The notes under the pieces: model-generated | What the model was told of the DNA's origin: nothing | The model's database searches: none | What the model saw: only the letters and a program-made list of their open reading frames with translations | Translations under genes and position numbers: made by a program | Shown: positions 57,563 through 64,000 of the stretch, one piece after another | Position numbering within the stretch: the first letter of the stretch is position 1 | How the letters are laid out: the number at the start of each line of letters is the position of its first letter | Assembly (NCBI RefSeq): GCF_014066305.1 | Contig: NW_023501059.1 | Coordinates: 682,001-746,000 of the forward strand | Direction of reading: 5' to 3' | DNA: 64,000 bases | Source: Letharia columbiana | Taxonomy: Eukaryota > Ascomycota > Lecanoromycetes > Lecanorales > Parmeliaceae

Positions 57563-60488
57563 CTACTGCTGGTATTTGGCGAGCTGGGCCATGATGTCCT
57601 GTACACTCTGCTGCTGGCCTGATTGCTGATGCTGTGCTTGCGTGCGTTGAGAAGAGGGTCTGCCGTGAGGAGTGTGAAGGAGAGATGATAGAGCTGGGTT
57701 GTTGGTGAAAGTTGGATTGGACAAAGGGCCAGAAAACGCGTTCTGTTGTTGCGGAGGGCCTGCGGGATATTGATATCCCTGTTGTGGTGGTTGCTGAGGG
57801 GCAATATTGCTTAATAGAGAAGCCAGACCTTGAGATTGTCCTGGCTGCAGAGGCGGCGGATTTGGCTGAGGATTTGTGGGTGTCTGAGGATTCTGCGCCA
57901 TTGCGCCCAGAAGCTGCTGAAGTGAAGACCCGTCAAGAGAAGTGATGAGGTTTGCGAGATTAGCTTGTGCACTACCTAGTGGAGCCTGCTGTGGGTGCAC
58001 GGGTTGTCCCTGGTGAAGATACTGTGGTGCACCATACGTAGGGCCACTGGGGTACTGTGTGGGCGCTGGTACAGGCGCTAGATGTGTCGACTTGGCTCTT
58101 ACGACAAGTTCAGCAGCAACGTTAGCCTGTAGATCTTCGTACTCTAGGGAGTTGTAAGCGTGACAGTCAGTTTACATGGGTCTAAAGAATATGTTACCAT
58201 CGAATTGAATGTTGTTCACCCCCAGGCTACGATTGAAGACCTGCAACGGGATCTTTCCAGTATTCTGTGATTTTCGGAAAATTTTAACCACCGCTTGAAC
58301 CCCTTCAACCATCTGTCTTTTGACGACTGCTGCAAGAGAGACTCGAGGTAGCTGAAGTAAATCGCAACGGAGCCCGCGATCACGGAAAGACTGCTGGATG
58401 TAGGCAACAAACGTCCTAGGTACGATAATTAGCTGTTGTCCTAAGAAAGAACCGGCCACAACGTACCTGTCAACTTCGTCCACCAGGACCAATTGAACAT
58501 CTGGCACGTCTCCAGGATTTCTTCGAGGTATTGGGAGGTCTGCTTCGTCATCCAGCTCCCTTGCCCTAGGGCTCCGGCTTCGAAATCGCCCACCTCTATC
58601 ATACGGAGACCTTGATCTGCCACGAAAGTACCGATCTGGACTTCTGTCTCTGCCGCCTCTGTAATCATCTCGTCCACGAAAGCCTCGAGGCGAAGGAGAG
58701 CGCAGTGGACGGTAATCGTCTCTCATACGACGCTCAAAAGGGTTAAGAATGCCGCTTCTATCGTATCGATCTCCGCCAGAGCCAGATCCTAAGCCTAACC
58801 CACGTACAGGTCCACCCCTTCCATAATCTGGTGAACGTGATCTTCTATTGTGTCCTGCCCTCAGGCTGTCCCCAGCAGCTGTTGCAACGGCGTTGCGGGT
58901 GTTCTTCTGGGGTTTCGATATCTCGAGATCTAAAATTATGTCAGCGCCAAGAAGTATGTTCTGGACTTGACCCTCTCTTACGTATCTTTCTCCCTTTGAT
59001 CTCAATAGCTTGCTCCGATTGCAGCGCGTGGAAGCAAGCGTCAGCGTCATGGTATTGAACAAAACCATATGCGCTTTTCATAGAGATCTGGGCGATCCTG
59101 CCGTACTTGTAGAAGACATAGAAGAGATCCCGCTTGGTAACTTTCTCGGTGTACAGATTGCCTATTCCGGAGTAAGTATACGGAGGTAGATCGGCGCTGA
59201 GAATAGCTCAAAGCTCACCAACGAACAACCTAGACCCTTGCGGAAACCTATCCCATGTACCCTCGGATACATAGATCTCCTCGTCGTGCAGAAACTCCTC
59301 ATATTGCCGTTCAATTTCTGGTTTGCGTGGATGTTCATCTTCGGCCTCTTTTGTTGACGTAGCAGGCTTTCCTCCATTCTTTCCATAATTGTCCCTCTGG
59401 CGATACTGCGAGGTTTGTGGACTACGTTGTGGCTGGTTGGGTTTGGACAGGGACTGCTGGAAGGTGGCCAGGGGTGGAGGAGGGAGACCATTGGGGGCAA
59501 CACCGTTGCTATGAGGGTAGCCTTGTGGGGGTCGGTATGTACTACTTGGCTGGGCATTGTATGAAGTAGGGGCGTTGGAATTTTGCGGAGGTGGTTTATG
59601 GTATGATCGGATGTCCTCTCCAGGTGTATAATTAGGGTGGATGGCAGGCTTTTCTTGCGGCGGTGGGCGTGGAGGGAGACCAGCTGGGATGGGGAGGGTG
59701 GCGATGGGAGTTTGGGCGCTGCCTGGACTGGGCGCATTGAATATGCTTGAGGGAGCAGTAGTAATTGAGGAATGATTTTCTGCTGGGGGAGCAGTGGAGG
59801 CGGAAGAGGATATATTGTCCAACAAAGCTTGATAGTTCACTCCATCACCATTTACATCTGAGTCGGATGTCCGGCCGTGAATATCAGAGTCTCCAATGAC
59901 TTCAGCAACTCCAGCATCAGAATCTTGGCTCACAGGCACAACGTAAGAACGCTCAGTGGAATTGGAATCATCTTGGAGGATATTTGAGCTGGGCTTGTAG
60001 CTTTGGGGCTGGGCAAGATATGTAAAGTTAAGTTGCGTGTTAGTCGATAGAGGTTCAGCGGCGCCGATAGGCATAAATGGCCGAGCGATCGTGGTCAAAT
60101 GGTTCTTTGAAGTTGCAATCTTGGGCGGCTCCGGAGTCCCATTTTCAAGGTTCTCAGGGTGTTCACCACTGCCGTTGAGGTTGGATCCTATTTCCAAGTA
60201 GTCACGTGTCTCTTGATCGGTATTGTCAGTAAGAGGCTCCGCGGATTCTGTTGCCCTTGGAGTCATCTTGGAAACGTCTTGGGGGAGACCATTGATCCCC
60301 ACTGTAGCTGAGACCTGGGATCGATTGGGAGCTTCCATATGCGTGGACATCTGATTGAATGCTATATCATTTTGATTCTGCAAGACCGGTATGTTCTGAG
60401 GTTCTGGAATATGAACCGGGACAGGACTTTCTGGGGTCAGAGCCTCCGTTCGGTAGTGTGGCGCCTCGGATGGTGGACTGGAAGTCAT
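57563..60488 (-). CDS. nab3: Nab3-like RNA-binding protein (RRM)
   Basis: Nuclear RNA-binding protein related to yeast Nab3, which terminates and surveys non-coding Pol II transcripts. Exons 60488..59219, 59161..58982, 58929..58467, 58415..58198 and 58143..57563 give 903 residues. The first ~400 residues are disordered and Pro/Ser/Thr-rich. The RRM at about 417-490 reads SRLFVG (RNP2), DLFYVFYKYGRIAQISMKSA, YGFVQYHDADACFHALQSEQ (RNP1 region) and KIHLEISKP. Next comes an RGG/RS-like segment (GFRGRDDYRGGRDRSPDRYF). A compact anticodon-binding-like domain follows (DVQLVLVDEVDRTFVAYIQQ, MVEGVQAVVKIFR), then a Gln/Pro-rich tail. In yeast the Gln/Pro tail promotes assembly; here the arrangement is the same. 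Sure of the RRM protein class, slightly less of one-to-one Nab3 orthology. Confidence 0.85.
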
Positions 60489-61530
60489 AGGTGAGAAGGA
60501 AGGGAAGAGATTAAATTATTGATGGGTCAGCATTTACTACAGGAGTGGGCAAGCAGGGCGTGAAGGGGAGAAATCTAGCGATATTAAGACAGTGTGTGAA
60601 TGTCGATAGCTTCATCACCGAATCAAACCCTTGTCAGGTCCGTCAAGTGAACGTTGGAAACGTGATTTGACGGGGTACACAGTTAGACGATATTTCCTGA
60701 ATCCTGATGAGGTTCAAAAAAAATCGAGCTTGTGGTACCTAAAAACCTAAGATAAATTTTCACTAGCCGATGATATGTTATGCGGCCAAACTTTATTCGG
60801 AATCCTAGCTCCATTAGCTTCGATGGTGACGTCGTTTTCCGTACAAATCAAGTACCTTGATGAATTTCCGCGCGTTTTGAAACACGTGTATTGAATCACG
60901 ATTCACGAAGTGTATGTGTTCACCATCTTCGATACCATGGAAGAAAGTTAGTAGTGTAAAGTAACAGGATAAGTTTTACGGTATAAATCTATGCTGAGCA
61001 ATATTCATCACATGTAATAGTGCCCTACTCCGATCTTTGGCTGCGGGTCGTTCACCTTACCAGAATTCCGAATTCTTAATTACTTTGGTGTAGCCATCGA
61101 AATCAGGCAGAGTTCAGAACGCATCCAAGGTCTTTGACTTCTTATCTCCTTTTCCCCCTTCTTCCCCGTTGTTGTACTCTGCATTCCCTTCATATACAGC
61201 GGTTGGTGTATTTAAGCATAGCAGAAGAGCGAGTGAGAGTCCTCAAGTGAAGGTGAAAGTGGTCTCTGGCTTCCCGCTCAAGGGTTCTCCCAACCAAATT
61301 ACGAGTAATGCTTGAATTAACATTTATTCTTTGCATGGCAGCTACCCGATCTTGGGCGAACGACTGGATTAAGTCTATCGAGAAGTCCTTCCAGAAGACA
61401 AAGGCTCATCAAAATGGATCTTCCTCGATGTCGGTGCTTCTCCTCGACAAACGAAACGCCCTACGAGTATGCCATGCAGTACCTCGAACGCCCATGCTGT
61501 TCTGTCTCCTACCCAGTCAACGACTCGCGG
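60489..61530. other. 1-kb intergenic region, no gene seen
   Basis: Between the nab3-like start and the transporter pseudogene 3' end (both minus). Plus-strand frames at 61308-61732 partly overlap the antisense of transporter exons and show no family features. AT-rich around 60720-60780. Confidence 0.5.
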
Positions 61531-63174
61531 TCAGACTTTCTTCTTGATATTCAGACCCTGCAGACTAGCCCTAGCCGCTACGAATATGCACGAACCGGCC
61601 GCCATCAGTACACCTTTTCAAAAGTTAGAGTTCTTATTTGGAAAGAAGAAACAAGAAGAAAAAAAGAAACGGGAATATATCTACCACAAAATATCTGAAC
61701 GTGTAAATAATGCCCTCCCTCCGCAGCTATGAGAGCCCCGCCTATTGGAGTTCCCACGAGGGCGGCAATACTGATGATAGCAATCGGACGGTCTTCGAAG
61801 TTGTACATGTTTCTAGGGTAACTTGATTTTTGGCTGCCCAGACCATTCTCTTTACTCGAAGTGCAGTACTTCGGAGAGGTTCAAACTGGGATCACTTACA
61901 CATTGTTCCAGTCCTTACACCAATCTGACGAATGTCACTGATTTGCGCTATCAAGGCGGGTGCCAAAGAGACGAAGGCTCCAGAGCTGAAGCCGTAGAAT
62001 GCAGCGAAGAGTATGTAGGCTACGTTGCCACGGGCAGGTAGCCAAAGAGCGAGAACCAGAATTGTCGAAAGGAAGATGTGATGATCATAACATTGTATCT
62101 ACCCAGGCGGTCGGCGACGAAGCCAGGGAGCGTACGCCCGAATATTGAAACGGCGTTGAGGACGGCGACCAAGTACCCGGCCAGATTCGCGCTCATTCCG
62201 TTGGACTCGGCGGAAAGTATTATGAAGCTGAATGGTAAGAACATGCCGAAGAAAAAGGCGAAACTTGCTAGGACTGTGAATAAGAAGGGGACTTCTCGGA
62301 GAGGCTTGATGATTTTCATGATATTCCAGGGTTTGGGCTGAGGTGGTAGGCGAGACTTCACAGTGAGATTGGCGTATATCAATAGGCCAAGGATTAGGAA
62401 TGCCGCCGCCCTTATAGACCACCTCAAACCACGCTCTGCCACGAGTCCTTCGACCATGATGGGGAAGATCACCTACATTTCAATCAGCTTCTAGATCTCG
62501 AACCCGTAGTATGGTCAAAAAAAGAAACTATACCCCTCCAAGAGAGCTGCCAGCAGCCATGACGCCGAAAGCGAAGGCGCGCCTTTTGAGGAACCAGGTG
62601 CCTATCGAGTTGAGAGCAGGGTAAAAGACGAGTGACGCTCCGAGCGGTGAGCATATGCCTACGAAGTGTCAGGTATCATCGCATCTTTGCACCGAGGTCC
62701 TTGCCTTGAGATAACAGGAATTAGTAATACTCAGTAGATACCGACGCCGTCATCAGGCCGAAGACATGCAGGAAGGACCCAACTAGAAGAAGATATCGTG
62801 GGCCATGGTTGTCGTACATCTTTCCCCATACTGGACCCTAGCAAACATCAGAAAGAGACACGGAGAGCTCTCCAGAATCAATTCAAATACCCCAGCGAAC
62901 ATCATGAACGTCTTCGAGGCAGGGATCCAGGCTATCGTGCTCGCAGAGTAGTGTGACAGTTGATGCGTCTCATAAAAGGCTTGGAAGACTCCAATGGCTG
63001 TAATTGGAGATCAGGTTAGCAACCGGCCAACGCCAGGGCACAAAAAGTGGATTCTTCACCATTAATCCAACCAAAACTACAGAATAAACAGCAAAAAGCA
63101 CCCGAGACTGCAAGCCAAGCCTCCCAGCCGCCGTCCGGGAAAGCACCTGAGTCCATCATGCCTGATTTCGCCAT
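61531..63174 (-). pseudogene. Broken MFS transporter, monocarboxylate-transporter-like
   Basis: Seven exon blocks (63174..63060, 62997..62891, 62837..62705, 62658..62534, 62472..61900, 61792..61685, 61613..61531) align in order with a fungal MCT-like major facilitator of about 414 residues. Examples are AKSGMMDSGAFPDGGWEAWL, FGVMAAGSSLGGVIFPIMVE, FGRTLPGFVADRLGRYNVMI and SSGAFVSLAPALIAQISDIR. Two lesions stop translation: TAA at 62723-62721, where the family expects Gln in EYYQFLLSQG, and a 1-nt loss near 62065, where the frame moves after MIITS so that the coding continues as LSTILVLALWLPARGN in another phase. Both gaps are confirmed by exon-length arithmetic: exon five is 573 nt where 574 is required. 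The exon three donor would be GC rather than GT. All other junctions remain in phase, so the decay looks recent. An assembly error is the alternative for the 1-nt loss. Confidence 0.78.
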
Positions 63175-63182
63175 TTCGTCCA

Positions 63183-64000
63183 CCTTCGCCTTCGTTCTCG
63201 ACGTTTTATTATAGGCTTTATTATAATAATAATAATAAAATAAAGAGATAAAAGTAATAAAAGAGATAGAAGAGATAGAAGAGATAGAAGAAATAGAAAA
63301 TATAAGAAAGATAAAAAGATAATTAAAGAAGATATAATAAAAGAAAAGATAGTAAAAGAAAACGTAATAGAAGAAGAGATAATAACGATTTTTTTTACGA
63401 ATTAATAGATTAATAAATAAAGCTTAAAAAACGATAAATTAAATTCTTAGATATATTAATATTACTAGTAATAAAAGTTTAATATTATTTATTATAATTA
63501 TATCGAGTTATTATAGAATTTTAATAAAAGATAGATATTTTAATATTACGTCGAACTTATCGAATTTTAAATCGAGTATTATTAGATATCGAATACTTTC
63601 GAATATTATCTCGTGAGATATATTAAGATCGATAGAGGATTTTTCGTAATAATTTATATAGGCTAGTTATATAATAAGAATATTATAAGTATTATCTATA
63701 AATAAGAATTTATTATAAGATTTAACGTATCTACTCTAAAATCCTCTTTAAGAATCTTCTTATATTAAATTATTTTTAATCTTATAATATCGTAACTTAA
63801 GATTTCTTTCGAGAGTCTTCTAAGAAAATAAGTCTTCTATAATTATTTTCGTAAATACGAGTATTAAGCCTCGTTTTCGAAATCTAACTATTAGAAATTA
63901 TATTTATACTTTTTAATTTCTAACTTTAAATTTAAGCGATTTAGCTAGATTTCTCGCGGAGATAATATTCTCGAGATATTAAGAGAGGTTAATAAAGTAA
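63183..64000. repeat. AT-rich RIP-type block (degenerate repeat), continues past window
   Basis: 818 bp of very high A+T content made of A/T plus G in GA/AG and retained CG. Reading it base by base I find no CA dinucleotide and a single TG (63614-63615), while CG occurs many times (for example TCGA). Loss of CpA/TpG with gain of TpA is the hallmark of repeat-induced point mutation in ascomycetes. The original sequence is presumably a transposable element but no family can be read. Simple GATAGAA/ATAGAAG runs lie at 63260-63300. Confidence 0.85.

Noticed and set aside
61308..61732. Overlapping plus-strand ORFs near the transporter 3' end
   Set aside because: Antisense to transporter exons 6-7 and their intron; no domain and no splice continuity.

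Overview
This is a nuclear segment from a filamentous ascomycete (Pezizomycotina). The evidence is many short (about 45-110 nt) GT-AG introns, conserved housekeeping proteins with ascomycete-type architecture (Atg26 with GRAM/PH domains, Sst2, Nab3, Swi1, Aim24), a Pth11-like seven-helix receptor, and an AT-rich block at the right end with the signature of repeat-induced point mutation (RIP). I could not fix the class or genus. Exon boundaries were deduced by eye from reading frame, splice consensus and protein-family continuity.

Layout. 1-16.7 kb: a 5' fragment of the JAMM deubiquitinase sst2, mtf1, apc1, a nup37-like gene, eIF2A and a short conserved unknown. 17-26.3 kb: an accessory island with a Pth11-like receptor, a secreted M35-like protein whose zinc motif looks dead, a 772-bp Harbinger-type MITE, nested inverted repeats and a secreted BBE-like flavin oxidase. 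26.6-60.5 kb: dense housekeeping genes, namely a PB1/UBA protein, aim24 and atm1 (divergent), eIF3e and mL49 (divergent), the ARID subunit swi1, rpt3, pep4, atg26, fcp1, pac10, a LETM1-like protein and nab3. 61.5-64 kb: a monocarboxylate-transporter-like MFS gene broken by a stop codon and a 1-nt deletion, directly abutting a RIP-type AT-rich block that runs off the window.

Functional themes are mixed, as expected in a fungal chromosome: mitochondrial biology (Mtf1, Aim24, Atm1, mL49, LETM1-like), translation initiation (eIF2A, eIF3e), protein turnover (Sst2, Apc1, Rpt3, Pep4, Atg26) and nuclear RNA/chromatin functions (Nup37, Swi1, Fcp1, Nab3). No operon logic applies, but several divergent pairs share short promoters. 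No tRNA, rRNA or CRISPR was seen. The most unusual items are the secreted protein with NAxxH in place of HExxH, the MITE with perfect 39-bp inverted repeats and TAA duplications, the transporter pseudogene at the edge of the RIP block, and the almost complete loss of CA/TG dinucleotides in that block.
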